This document shows positions 53,390 to 61,019 of a DNA stretch of 64,000 nt, piece by piece. Numbering within the stretch: position 1 is the stretch's first letter; each line of letters opens with the position of its first letter. Both the position numbers and the translations under genes were made by a program. The DNA comes from Bacteroidales bacterium (GTDB lineage Bacteria > Bacteroidota > Bacteroidia > Bacteroidales > UBA932), in the NCBI GenBank assembly GCA_017551425.1, contig JAFZLQ010000007.1, positions 1-64,000 on the forward strand. Direction: 5' to 3'. The notes under the pieces were generated by a model. The model was not told the origin of the DNA, searched no databases, and saw nothing but the letters and a program-made list of their open reading frames with translations.

Positions 53390-54211
53390 ATGAAAACATT
53401 TCCAAGGGCGCTTACCCGCCTTCCGTCAACCTTCATACACATGGCCGCGCTTCCCGTGAGCTTCCTTGTGGGGGCGCTGGTTTACGAGCCCGCGGCCCTG
53501 AACAGCCTGATGGGCGCGGGAGACAGCTACGCCGGCATGACCAGCGTGGATTCCTTCAACACAATCATCTGCGCCGCCATCATCCTGCTTGTAATGGCCA
53601 TCTCGCGCATGACGCTCTGGCTCATCCGCAGGCACTTCCCCGCCGGAATGTGGCAGTATTTCTTCTGGTGCATCATGGAGATTGTCGTCTGCTGCGCCTT
53701 CACCGGAATGTACCTCGTGCTGATGGACCACGCTTACGACGGCGGCTTCTTCTACTACTTCGGCCGCAGCGTCACATCCATCGGGTCAATACTGGTATAT
53801 CCATATCTGGTGCTCGCACTGCTTTACATGGCGCTGGACGAGCCGCGCACCGGCCCCGTAGAGGGGAACGTCCGCCTCAAGTTCTACGACAACCGCCATC
53901 AGCTCAAGTTCATAACGGAGGCGTCGTCGGTGCTGTACATCGAGTCGAACGAGAACTACATCGTCATACATTACCTGGACAACGGCATGGAGAAGCGTTT
54001 CCAGGTGCGCAATTCCATGAAGAGCATCGAGCCACTGTGCGAGCAGGCGGGTTTTGCGCGCACCCACCGCTGCTTCATCGTCAATCCGCGTCACGTAAAA
54101 CTCATACGCAAGGAGCCCGGAGGCACCAACGTAGCCGACCTCGGCCTCGCGCATGAAGACGGCATCCCCATCTCCAAGAAGTATTACGACAGCATAGCGG
54201 CGCTGCTATAG
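53390..54211 (+). CDS. Membrane LytTR-family transcriptional regulator
   Basis: 273 aa. Four predicted membrane helices in the first 150 residues (FIHMAALPVSFLVGALVY, TIICAAIILLVMAISRMTLW, FFWCIMEIVVCCAFTGMYLV, ILVYPYLVLALLYMAL). A LytTR DNA-binding domain occupies about 165-273: SSVLYIESNENYIVIHYL, RNSMKSIEPLCEQAGFARTHRCFIVNPRHVKLIRKE and IPISKKYYDSI. There is no receiver domain, so it may sense a membrane signal directly. Phased repeats in its own promoter suggest autoregulation and control of the divergent acyltransferase gene. Confidence 0.88.
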   Translation: MKTFPRALTRLPSTFIHMAALPVSFLVGALVYEPAALNSLMGAGDSYAGMTSVDSFNTIICAAIILLVMAISRMTLWLIRRHFPAGMWQYFFWCIMEIVVCCAFTGMYLVLMDHAYDGGFFYYFGRSVTSIGSILVYPYLVLALLYMALDEPRTGPVEGNVRLKFYDNRHQLKFITEASSVLYIESNENYIVIHYLDNGMEKRFQVRNSMKSIEPLCEQAGFARTHRCFIVNPRHVKLIRKEPGGTNVADLGLAHEDGIPISKKYYDSIAALL

Positions 54212-54227
54212 CCGCATCACACAGAAA

Positions 54228-54254
54228 TCCCGGGAGTCTTTCAGGCCCCCGGGA
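54228..54254. terminator. Hairpin between convergent genes
   Basis: TCCCGGG (54228-54234) pairs with CCCGGGA (54248-54254) around a 13 nt loop, in the 65 nt between two convergent genes. No long T-run on either side; it probably ends both transcripts weakly. Confidence 0.5.
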
Positions 54255-54276
54255 CTTGTATGTTGCACTTTGAGCT

Positions 54277-55101
54277 CTATTGCGATACGGTCACGAGGCA
54301 GTAGGACTTGAGGTCCCCGTCTTCCGCGGTAACCTTTACGTGGGCGGTGCCGGGAGCTATGCCGGTAACCACGCCCTCCTGGGTGACTGTCACTATGCTC
54401 TCGTCAAGGCTGGCCCAGCTGACGGAGGGATTGGTGGCGTCTTCCGGAAGGAGGGTGAGTTCGAGGAGTTCGGACTCCCCTACCGCAATGTGCAGGGTCT
54501 GGGGGATGTAAAGCATCTGGACGTGGATGAACGCGGGAAGGACGGTGATGCTGCAGCTGTCCGTAAAACCGCCTTCCTCCGTGGTTACGGTTATCTCCGC
54601 CGTACCCTCGCCCTCGGTCGTGAGCACTCCGGAAGCGTTGACTGTGACTACGGACTTGTCTGAACTGCGCCAGGCGAGCTTCTTGTTGATGGCAGTCTCA
54701 GGCAATACCGTGGGCTGGAAGATGTAGCCGTCTCCGAGGTACAGCGACAGCTCGTTGCAATCCAGTTTGACTCCGGAGACGAGTTCCTCCCTGTAGCCGC
54801 GGACCAGGACCTCGCAGCTGGCGAGCAGGCCGCCCTTTACGCTGCGGGCGGTGACGGTTGCGGTGCCGGGAAGAACGGCGGTGACTGTGCCGGAAGAAGA
54901 TACCGTTGCCACGTCCTTGTTGTCTGTGTACCACTGTACGGCGTCCTCGGCGTCCGAAAGGAAGTGCACCTGGAGGGTCTGGGTGTCCCCCACCGCCATG
55001 AACAGGCTGTGAGGCTCGAGGACTATGCGGTCTATGTGTATGTCCGGGGTGCAGCCGGCCGCGACGAGCAGGACTGCAGCCATGATATTCCTGATGCTCA
55101 T
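54277..55101 (-). CDS. BIG2-domain lipoprotein
   Basis: 274 aa. Start at 55101 (MSIRNIMAAVLLVAAGC, Cys17); the longer frame from 55191 includes the promoter. Three bacterial Ig-like group 2 domains occupy about 25-110, 115-193 and 200-274, each with the motif W-S-D-x-V-A-TV-x-x-G-x-V-T-A-x-x-x-GTA-x-V-T (VATVSSSGTVTAVLPGTATVTA, VVTVNASGVLTTEGEGTAEITV, IVTVTQEGVVTGIAPGTAHVKV). Such proteins are surface or periplasmic adhesion or scaffold modules; the partner is unknown. Confidence 0.88.
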   Translation of the reverse strand: MSIRNIMAAVLLVAAGCTPDIHIDRIVLEPHSLFMAVGDTQTLQVHFLSDAEDAVQWYTDNKDVATVSSSGTVTAVLPGTATVTARSVKGGLLASCEVLVRGYREELVSGVKLDCNELSLYLGDGYIFQPTVLPETAINKKLAWRSSDKSVVTVNASGVLTTEGEGTAEITVTTEEGGFTDSCSITVLPAFIHVQMLYIPQTLHIAVGESELLELTLLPEDATNPSVSWASLDESIVTVTQEGVVTGIAPGTAHVKVTAEDGDLKSYCLVTVSQ

Positions 55102-55105
55102 GCCG

Positions 55106-55113
55106 CAAAGATA
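55106..55113 (-). promoter_or_regulatory. -7 element giving a leaderless or near-leaderless transcript
   Basis: TATCTTTG on the minus strand ends 4 nt before the ATG at 55101 (TATCTTTG-CGGC-ATG). With transcription starting about 7 nt after the element, the message would begin at or inside the start codon. Confidence 0.55.
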
Positions 55114-55124
55114 AGATTTTTTAT

Positions 55125-55132
55125 TATATTTG
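55125..55132 (+). promoter_or_regulatory. -7 element of the Omp85-like gene
   Basis: TATATTTG, an exact TAnnTTTG match, only 11 bp from the divergent -7 element at 55106-55113, so the two promoters overlap. The leader would be about 30 nt. Confidence 0.5.
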
Positions 55133-55169
55133 TGGACTTGATGAATTACATTAATTCTAACATACCAAT

Positions 55170-56651
55170 ATGAAAAAACTCTTTTTGACACTCTCTGCGT
55201 TCACTCTTGCAGCATTGTGCTACACAGTTTCCGCACAGGAAGTCGAGGCCGCAACCGAGGCAGCCGTTGAGGCAGCCGCAGCAGCAGCCGAGCCCGAGAA
55301 GGAAATGAAGACAGGATGGAGCTTCGGCGTCCTCCCCACCGCAACATTCTCTGCCGACAACGGCTTCCAGGCCGGCGCTTTCGGTGACGTCTATTACTAC
55401 GGAGACGGCAAGACATACCCCGATCCTCTCCACAAGATCAGCTGGGAGGCCTCATACTTCATCAAGAGCCACCGTATGCGTCTGTACCTGGCTTACGACT
55501 CCAAGTATCTCATCCCCGGCATGCGCCTCAACGCATCCGTAACCTATATGAACGACCCTCTGTACAGTTTCTGGGGTTTCAACGGTCCGGCATCCTTCGA
55601 CTCGGGCGTCCCGGCAAACTTCACCACGGTCGATTACGCTCTCTGGGGTAACAGGAATCTTGTTTACAATTCCAACAACATCAATTACTACGGCATGAGC
55701 CGCCAGATGCTCCGCGTGCTCGCCAATGTTCAGGGCCGCATCACCGACAACCTCAACTGGGCGGCCGGCGTGAATTTCTGGCACTGGACCCTCGGCGACA
55801 TGAAGGATCCCGCAGTCGATGCCAACAAGGACGGCAACAAGACCAATTACGACCACAACCTCACCCTCTACAAGAAGTACCAGGAACTCGGAGCCATCAA
55901 GCCCGAGGAGGCCGCAGGCGGTATGTCCCTTGAGCTCAATGCCGGTTTCGTATTCGACACCCGCGACATGGAAGCAGCTCCCAACCGCGGTATCTGGGCG
56001 GAGGCTTACCTCAACGGCGCACCCTATTCAGGAAACCCCGCCACCGGCCTCTACAGCCCTTACCTCAAGGCCTGCGTCTATTTCCGCCATTACATCGACA
56101 TCCCCATCCATCTTCCTGCAGGAGATCCGGTCTTCGCATACCGTCTTGCATGGCAGCAGACCATTCTGGGAGAGACCCCTATCTACATGATCCAGAACAA
56201 TCCCCTGCTGGTCCAGCGCAACATGATTTCCGAGGGCTTCGGCTCATCCAACACCATCCGCGGTCTGCGTGAGAACCGAATCCTGGCAGACGGTATGGCG
56301 TGGGCGAACACCGAGCTCCGCATCAAGATTGTCAACTTCAAGCTCTTCAACCAGTATTTCTACCTGGCTACCAATCCGTTCTTCGATGCAGGTATCATCA
56401 CCAAGCCTTACCGTGCAGACATCCTCAACAAGACCATCGAAGACCCTGCACTCGGCACCATCAACGGATACGACGGCGGCAGCACCATCTACAATCCCGA
56501 CAGGATCAAAGACCTGGTCTATAGCGCCGGTCTTGGCCTCAAGCTCGCGATGAACCAGAACTTCATCATCTCCGCCGAACTTGCCAAGTGCTTCACTCCC
56601 GGCCTCGACGGCGGTCTCTGGATCGGAATCGGTATCAACTATCAGTTCTAG
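55170..56651 (+). CDS. Omp85/BamA-like outer membrane barrel without POTRA domains
   Basis: 493 aa. Signal peptide MKKLFLTLSAFTLAALCYTVSA, an Ala/Glu-rich linker, then a barrel starting GWSFGVLPTATFSADNGFQAGAFGDVYYY. SNTIRGLRENRILADGMAWANTELR matches the conserved RGL/RGF loop of Omp85 surface-antigen barrels, and the end is GLWIGIGINYQF with terminal Phe. No POTRA repeats precede the barrel (BamA would need about 800 aa). The function is unknown; similar POTRA-less barrels are common in Bacteroidetes. Confidence 0.82.
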   Translation: MKKLFLTLSAFTLAALCYTVSAQEVEAATEAAVEAAAAAAEPEKEMKTGWSFGVLPTATFSADNGFQAGAFGDVYYYGDGKTYPDPLHKISWEASYFIKSHRMRLYLAYDSKYLIPGMRLNASVTYMNDPLYSFWGFNGPASFDSGVPANFTTVDYALWGNRNLVYNSNNINYYGMSRQMLRVLANVQGRITDNLNWAAGVNFWHWTLGDMKDPAVDANKDGNKTNYDHNLTLYKKYQELGAIKPEEAAGGMSLELNAGFVFDTRDMEAAPNRGIWAEAYLNGAPYSGNPATGLYSPYLKACVYFRHYIDIPIHLPAGDPVFAYRLAWQQTILGETPIYMIQNNPLLVQRNMISEGFGSSNTIRGLRENRILADGMAWANTELRIKIVNFKLFNQYFYLATNPFFDAGIITKPYRADILNKTIEDPALGTINGYDGGSTIYNPDRIKDLVYSAGLGLKLAMNQNFIISAELAKCFTPGLDGGLWIGIGINYQF

Positions 56652-56680
56652 CGGCTGATCGCGGCTGACCGCGGCTGACC
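56651..56680. repeat. Three tandem decamers GCGGCTGAyC
   Basis: GCGGCTGATC, GCGGCTGACC, GCGGCTGACC directly after (and overlapping the last base of) the stop codon of the barrel gene, in the 39 bp gap between convergent genes. Each unit can form a small GCGG-CTGA-CCGC hairpin with the next. Confidence 0.85.
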
Positions 56681-56690
56681 GCCGGAGAAC

Positions 56691-58385
56691 TTACGACAGC
56701 TGCGTGTAGGCGACTTTTCCGACGAGTGTGGTGGGAAGGGAGTCGCGGACCTCGATGACGTACGGCATGGCGTACTTGGCGATGTGCTTGCGGCAGTGGG
56801 CCATGATGTCTTCGATGAGCTCGGGGCTGCTCTGCACGTCCTTCTTGAGCACCACGAAAGCCTTGACTTTCTGCATCTTGTACGGGTCGGGCACGCCGAT
56901 CACGCAGCTGCGCTGCACGGCGGGATGGCCTTCGAGAATGTTCTCGATCTGCGAAGGATACACGTTGTAGCCGCTCGTCACTATCATCCTCTTGATTCTC
57001 TGGCGGAAGTAGATGAAGCCTTCATCGTCCATCACGCCGAGGTCTCCGGTATGGAGCCACACGTGGCCGTCGGCATGCTTCTGCAGCGTCTGCCTGTTCT
57101 CCTCCTCATGGTTTATGTAGCCGAGCATCATCGAAGGACCGGTGAGGCAGATTTCGCCCTCCTCGCCGTAAGGAACCTCGTCGCAGGTGCCGGGCTTGCA
57201 GATCTGGAAGTATGTGTCCGGGAACGGGATGCCTATGCTGCCCTCCTTCTCCTTGTCGTGCGGAGTGAGGCAGCAGGCCGTGACGCATTCGGTGGTGCCG
57301 TAGCCCTCGCGCACCCGAACGGTGGCGTGATGGTCGGCCAGGAACTTGTCGAACTTCTTCTTGAGCTCGATGGTAAGGGAGTCGCCGCCGGAGAACACGC
57401 CGCGCAGGCAGCTCAGGTCGGCCCCGTCGAGGTATTCGTTGCGGGTGATGGCCTCGAACAGCGTGGGCACGCCGGCAATGAAGTTGGGGCGCGTCTTGCG
57501 GATGAGCTGGGCGTAACTCTTTACGTTGAAGCGGGGTACGAGTATCGAGGTGCCGCCGGCATAGAGAACGGTGTGGATGCATACGCCCAGGCCGAAGCCG
57601 TGGAACACAGGCATCGCGGCAAGCATGCGGCAGTGATGGACATCCTCCATGCTCATCTCGCAGGTCTGGTAGGCCAGCGCGTTGAAGTTGAGGTCGGACA
57701 GCATGATTCCCTTGGTGACGCCGGTGGTGCCGCCGGAGAAGAGCACGACGGCCTCCTTGAGGTAGTCCTTCTTATAGATGTACTCCCCTTCGAAGCGGGC
57801 GCCGTTTTTGCGGAACTCCTTCCAGCTGATGGTGGAGCCGTCTTTGGCGAGCTTGGGGAACTTGCTCTCCGTGAGGAGCTTCTGGCCGACGCTGAGGGGG
57901 AAAGGCAGTTCTTCCGATACGCGGCAGATGATAAGCTTGCTCACCGGGCGCTGCGCGCAGACGTCGATGAACTTGCCGTAGAACTGGTCCAGGGTGACTG
58001 CTATGTCGCACTGCGCCTCGTTGAGGTAATAGACTATCTCTCCGACTGCGGAAAGGGGATGCACCATCGATGCGATGGCGCCGATGCGGTTGAGGCCGTA
58101 CAGGCAATAGACTGCCTGCGGGACGTTGGGCAGGCACACGAGCACACGCTGGCCCGGCATTACGCCGAGGGCCTTGAAGGACCGGGCGGTGAGCTCGATC
58201 TCCTCGGCCATGCGGGTGTAGCTGATCCTGCGTCCCATGAAGGTGAGGGCGGGATAATCCTTCTCTGCGGCGGCAATGTCCAGCACTGCTTCCGCCATGG
58301 ATTTCTCGCTGTAGTCCAGGGTAGGGGGGACTCCGTCGTAGCTGCTGAGCCACGGCGCTTTTACGTTGCTATAGTCGAATTTCAT
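56691..58385 (-). CDS. AMP-dependent acyl-CoA/acyl-ACP synthetase
   Basis: 564 aa, ANL superfamily. P-loop motif VVLFSGGTTGVTKGIMLS, then EGYGTTECVTACC, WLHTGDLGVMDDEGFIYFRQRIKRMI and PTTLVGKVAYTQL, where the usual catalytic Lys region of the C-terminal domain reads VGKVAYT (Lys present). It should activate a carboxylic acid, probably a fatty acid, through an acyl-adenylate. The start overlaps the stop of the upstream E2-like gene by 4 nt (ATGA), so the two are likely partners. Confidence 0.9.
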   Translation of the reverse strand: MKFDYSNVKAPWLSSYDGVPPTLDYSEKSMAEAVLDIAAAEKDYPALTFMGRRISYTRMAEEIELTARSFKALGVMPGQRVLVCLPNVPQAVYCLYGLNRIGAIASMVHPLSAVGEIVYYLNEAQCDIAVTLDQFYGKFIDVCAQRPVSKLIICRVSEELPFPLSVGQKLLTESKFPKLAKDGSTISWKEFRKNGARFEGEYIYKKDYLKEAVVLFSGGTTGVTKGIMLSDLNFNALAYQTCEMSMEDVHHCRMLAAMPVFHGFGLGVCIHTVLYAGGTSILVPRFNVKSYAQLIRKTRPNFIAGVPTLFEAITRNEYLDGADLSCLRGVFSGGDSLTIELKKKFDKFLADHHATVRVREGYGTTECVTACCLTPHDKEKEGSIGIPFPDTYFQICKPGTCDEVPYGEEGEICLTGPSMMLGYINHEEENRQTLQKHADGHVWLHTGDLGVMDDEGFIYFRQRIKRMIVTSGYNVYPSQIENILEGHPAVQRSCVIGVPDPYKMQKVKAFVVLKKDVQSSPELIEDIMAHCRKHIAKYAMPYVIEVRDSLPTTLVGKVAYTQLS

Positions 58386-59272
58386 AATTCAATGGGAGTT
58401 GCTGCGGGCTCGTCCAGGAGCTCGGGATGGGCGAAGATGTGACGGACGAGGTTGAGGGTCTTGGCGAAATAGGTTCCGTCTGCTATGCGCTCGTCGATGG
58501 TGAGGCCCAGTTTTATGGTGTTGCGCATCTCGTAGCTGCCGTCCTCCTTGAAGAAGGGGCGGAGCTTCTTCTCGTTTATGACGATGAAGAAGGAGTTGTT
58601 GCCCCAGTCGAAGAGGTGATGGTAATCGGCGTGCATCTTGATACTGCCAAGGTTGGTTACGAATACGCTGGCGTAGCAGGGGTCGTCCTTTGCGAGGCCC
58701 TTGGGATAGATTCCGTGGTACTCCATCTTCTGAAGCGCCCAGCCCAGCAGGCGGAAAAGGGGGCGCGGAAGCTTCTGCACTATGTTGAGCGCGTTGGAGA
58801 TGCCCACGGTCTGGTTCTCGCCGCGGACTTTCTGCACGTAGCCCTTGACGTAGTCGTGCACCTGGTCGAGCGGCGAGCCGCCGTCCTTGTCCAGGAGGAA
58901 GTTGGCCTGCAGCTCCTCTGCGGTTTCGTCGAGCTGGCGCTTTACGACGAAGGATATGCGTATGTACTTGCGCTCGTAGAAACGGTGGCCGGAGATGAAA
59001 TAGTTCATCTTGGGGCGGAGGAGGAGCGTCTTTGCTATGGTGGCCACGATGAAGTGGAACCAGGTGTATTTGAAGTCGGGGTCGCCTTCGTTCTTCTTTG
59101 CGAGGTATTTGTCAACTTCCGTAAGGTCGAGGACTTCTCCGAGGACGGCTTCGTTCTTGGTGCGGGGGCCGAAGAAATACGGCATCATAACGTGCATTGA
59201 ATCGAGGCCGGAGACGTACCAGCCGTCGTAGCGGTCCAGACGGTGCTTTTTGCGCGGAGCGGTTTCTTGCAT
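58382..59272 (-). CDS. Stand-alone 2-oxoacid dehydrogenase E2-like acyltransferase domain, catalytic His replaced
   Basis: 296 aa. Start at 59272 (MQETAPRKKHRLDRYDGWYVSG). It matches the catalytic domain of E2/chloramphenicol-acetyltransferase-like proteins over its whole length (FHFIVATIAKTLLLRPKMNYFISGHRFYER, VFVTNLGSIKMHADYHHLFDWGNNSFFIVI, KLGLTIDERIADGTYFAKTLN). No lipoyl or E1/E3-binding domain is present. The E2 active-site motif DHRxxDG reads DERIADG here: the catalytic His is Glu261. It may be inactive or use another residue. It is paired by a 4 nt overlap with the acyl-CoA synthetase gene. Confidence 0.82.
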   Translation of the reverse strand: MQETAPRKKHRLDRYDGWYVSGLDSMHVMMPYFFGPRTKNEAVLGEVLDLTEVDKYLAKKNEGDPDFKYTWFHFIVATIAKTLLLRPKMNYFISGHRFYERKYIRISFVVKRQLDETAEELQANFLLDKDGGSPLDQVHDYVKGYVQKVRGENQTVGISNALNIVQKLPRPLFRLLGWALQKMEYHGIYPKGLAKDDPCYASVFVTNLGSIKMHADYHHLFDWGNNSFFIVINEKKLRPFFKEDGSYEMRNTIKLGLTIDERIADGTYFAKTLNLVRHIFAHPELLDEPAATPIEL

Positions 59273-59298
59273 AGGTTTTGGTTTTAGCAAATAACTCG

Positions 59299-59306
59299 CA
59301 AAGTTA
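59299..59306 (-). promoter_or_regulatory. -7 element of the E2-like/synthetase pair
   Basis: TAACTTTG on the minus strand, exact TAnnTTTG match, with TTCG 20 nt upstream as a weak -33. Leader about 20 nt. Confidence 0.6.
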
Positions 59307-59318
59307 ATATAAATTTAG

Positions 59319-59326
59319 TATATTTG
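59319..59326 (+). promoter_or_regulatory. -7 element of the lipoprotein hydrolase gene
   Basis: TATATTTG, exact TAnnTTTG match, 12 bp from the divergent -7 element at 59299-59306, so the two promoters share sequence. Leader about 27 nt. Confidence 0.55.
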
Positions 59327-59358
59327 CGAAACTGAAGACAATAACCAACCAAATACCA

Positions 59359-60315
59359 ATGAAACGAAATCTCAGTATTCTTGCCCTCGTGCTTGTGGCT
59401 ATGCTCAGCACCGGCTGCCTCGCAGGCAGATATATGTCGGGCTATGCACTCACTCCTGAGCCCCATGGCGTCGCAGACATAGAGCGCACCCGTGCAAAGG
59501 CCGATTCCCTCTGCCCCGGGAGCACCGCCTGGTACGACGGCCTCAAGGCGGAGGGCGTCCTCAAAGACACCTTCATCACCGGCTACCGCGACTTCCGCGT
59601 CCACGCCTGCTACGTGCCGGCGGCAGACCCGTCGAACTCCCAGGGCACAGCCATCGTCATACACGGATATGGCGACAACCACTTCGTCTTCCTGTATCTG
59701 GTACGCATGTACAGGGATGAGCTCAACTACAACGTACTCTTCCCCGACCTCCAGTACCACGGCTATTCCGAGGGCGACCACATCCAGATGGGATGGCACG
59801 ACCGTCTTGACGTAGAAAAATGGATAGAAGTGGCCCACGGCATCTTCCAGGACGACTTTATGGTCCTTCACGGAGTATCCATGGGAGGCGCCACCGTCAT
59901 GATGACCAGCGGCGACGAGCTGCCCGAGTACGTCAAGGCATTCGTGGAGGACTGCGGATACTCATCAGTCATCATGCAGTTCAACAACAACCGCAAGCAG
60001 AGCTTCGGATTCATCCCGCCGGATGTGCTCCAGAGCGCAAGTCTTGTGACAAAGATGAAATACGGCTGGGGCTTCTGGGAAGCTTCTTCCCTCAAGCAAC
60101 TCGAGAAGTGCGACCGCCCGATGCTCTTCATCCACGGCGACGCCGATGACTTCGTTCCCACCAGCCACGTGTACAAGAATTACGACGCAAAGGTCAACGG
60201 TTACAAGGAACTCTGGGTGACAGAGGGCGCGGTGCACGCCAACTCCTACGCCAAATACCCCCTGGAGTACACCCAGAGGGTCCGGGACTTCCTCAACCGG
60301 GTCAAGGCCATGTAA
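59359..60315 (+). CDS. Alpha/beta hydrolase lipoprotein
   Basis: 318 aa. MKRNLSILALVLVAMLSTGC (Cys20). Alpha/beta hydrolase fold motifs: IVIHGYGDNHF (oxyanion region), LFPDLQYHGYSEG, VLHGVSMGGATVMM (nucleophile Ser in GVSMGG), PMLFIHGDADDFVPTSH (Asp) and GAVHANSY (His). All three catalytic residues are in place. The substrate is not evident; an esterase or peptidase acting at the membrane is likely. Confidence 0.9.
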   Translation: MKRNLSILALVLVAMLSTGCLAGRYMSGYALTPEPHGVADIERTRAKADSLCPGSTAWYDGLKAEGVLKDTFITGYRDFRVHACYVPAADPSNSQGTAIVIHGYGDNHFVFLYLVRMYRDELNYNVLFPDLQYHGYSEGDHIQMGWHDRLDVEKWIEVAHGIFQDDFMVLHGVSMGGATVMMTSGDELPEYVKAFVEDCGYSSVIMQFNNNRKQSFGFIPPDVLQSASLVTKMKYGWGFWEASSLKQLEKCDRPMLFIHGDADDFVPTSHVYKNYDAKVNGYKELWVTEGAVHANSYAKYPLEYTQRVRDFLNRVKAM

Positions 60316-60359
60316 AGGCAGCGCAAAGCTAACCATCTGACCAACAACTGATTAACGCT

Positions 60360-60390
60360 TTCAGGGACCCCGGAATCAGGGGCCCCTGAA
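60360..60390 (+). terminator. Terminator after the hydrolase gene
   Basis: TTCAGGGACCCC (60360-60371) pairs with GGGGCCCCTGAA (60379-60390), 12 positions with one A-C mismatch and a 7 nt loop, followed by TTGTTT. Confidence 0.75.
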
Positions 60391-60449
60391 TTGTTTAAAA
60401 CGCTATTTATCAGCCACTTGACTTTGAGGCACAAATCAAAAAATTGTAT

Positions 60450-60457
60450 TATCTTTG
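60450..60457 (+). promoter_or_regulatory. -7 element giving a leaderless or near-leaderless transcript
   Basis: TATCTTTG ends 4 nt before the ATG at 60462 (TATCTTTG-CGCC-ATG). A TTTG lies 23 nt upstream of the element (60423-60426), slightly far for -33. Confidence 0.6.
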
Positions 60458-60461
60458 CGCC

Positions 60462-61019
60462 ATGGATTTATGGGGTAAGTTTTGCGGCTTCTTGCTGCGC
60501 ACCATGGGGTGGACGGCCGTCGAGCCTGCCGCCGAGGAAGACAAGGTAATCATCCTTGGCGTCCCCCACACTTCGGGTTGGGATTTCGTCATCTCCTACC
60601 TTTATTACAGGTCGCAGGGCGAGCATGCCAAGTGCATGATAAAGAAGGAGTTCTTCTTCCCTCCCGTGGGCTGGCTCCTCAAGGCCATGGGCTGCATTCC
60701 GGTGGATCGCAGCAGTCCCACCAACATGCTCCGCAGCGTCATCGAACAGATGCAGAAGCCCGGGCGCTTCCATCTGGCCCTCGCCCCCGAGGGCACCCGT
60801 AAAGCCATAAAGAACTGGAAGACCGGCTTCCACACGATTGCCCGCAACGCAGGCGTTCCCGTTTACATGGGGTATTTCGACTGGGGCACCAAACGCGTAG
60901 GGCGCGGCCGGAAGGTCGAGCTCACCGACGATCCCCGTGCCGATATGAAACGCATACAGGCACTGTACGAAGAGATGCACCTCGTCGGCAAACACCCCGA
61001 CAAGTACATTACGCACTGA
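60462..61019 (+). CDS. PlsC-like 1-acylglycerol-phosphate acyltransferase family protein
   Basis: 185 aa. The HX4D motif is HTSGWD (residues 36-41), then FFFPPVGWLLKAMGCIPVDRS and LALAPEGTRKAIKNWKTGF (EGTR substrate-binding motif). It is short for PlsC (about 240 aa), as in the COG0204-like small acyltransferases of Bacteroidetes. It should move an acyl chain to a lipid acceptor at the inner membrane. The start at 60462 fits the -7 element. The stop overlaps the ATG of the next synthetase gene by 1 nt. Confidence 0.88.
   Translation: MDLWGKFCGFLLRTMGWTAVEPAAEEDKVIILGVPHTSGWDFVISYLYYRSQGEHAKCMIKKEFFFPPVGWLLKAMGCIPVDRSSPTNMLRSVIEQMQKPGRFHLALAPEGTRKAIKNWKTGFHTIARNAGVPVYMGYFDWGTKRVGRGRKVELTDDPRADMKRIQALYEEMHLVGKHPDKYITH

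Noticed and set aside
54212..54276. Small RNA gene between the convergent LytTR and BIG2 genes
   Set aside because: Only a simple hairpin is present and there is no promoter element on either strand.
56784..58442. Long plus-strand frame (552 aa) opposite the acyl-CoA synthetase
   Set aside because: The minus strand encodes a complete ANL enzyme with all motifs; the plus frame is its shadow.
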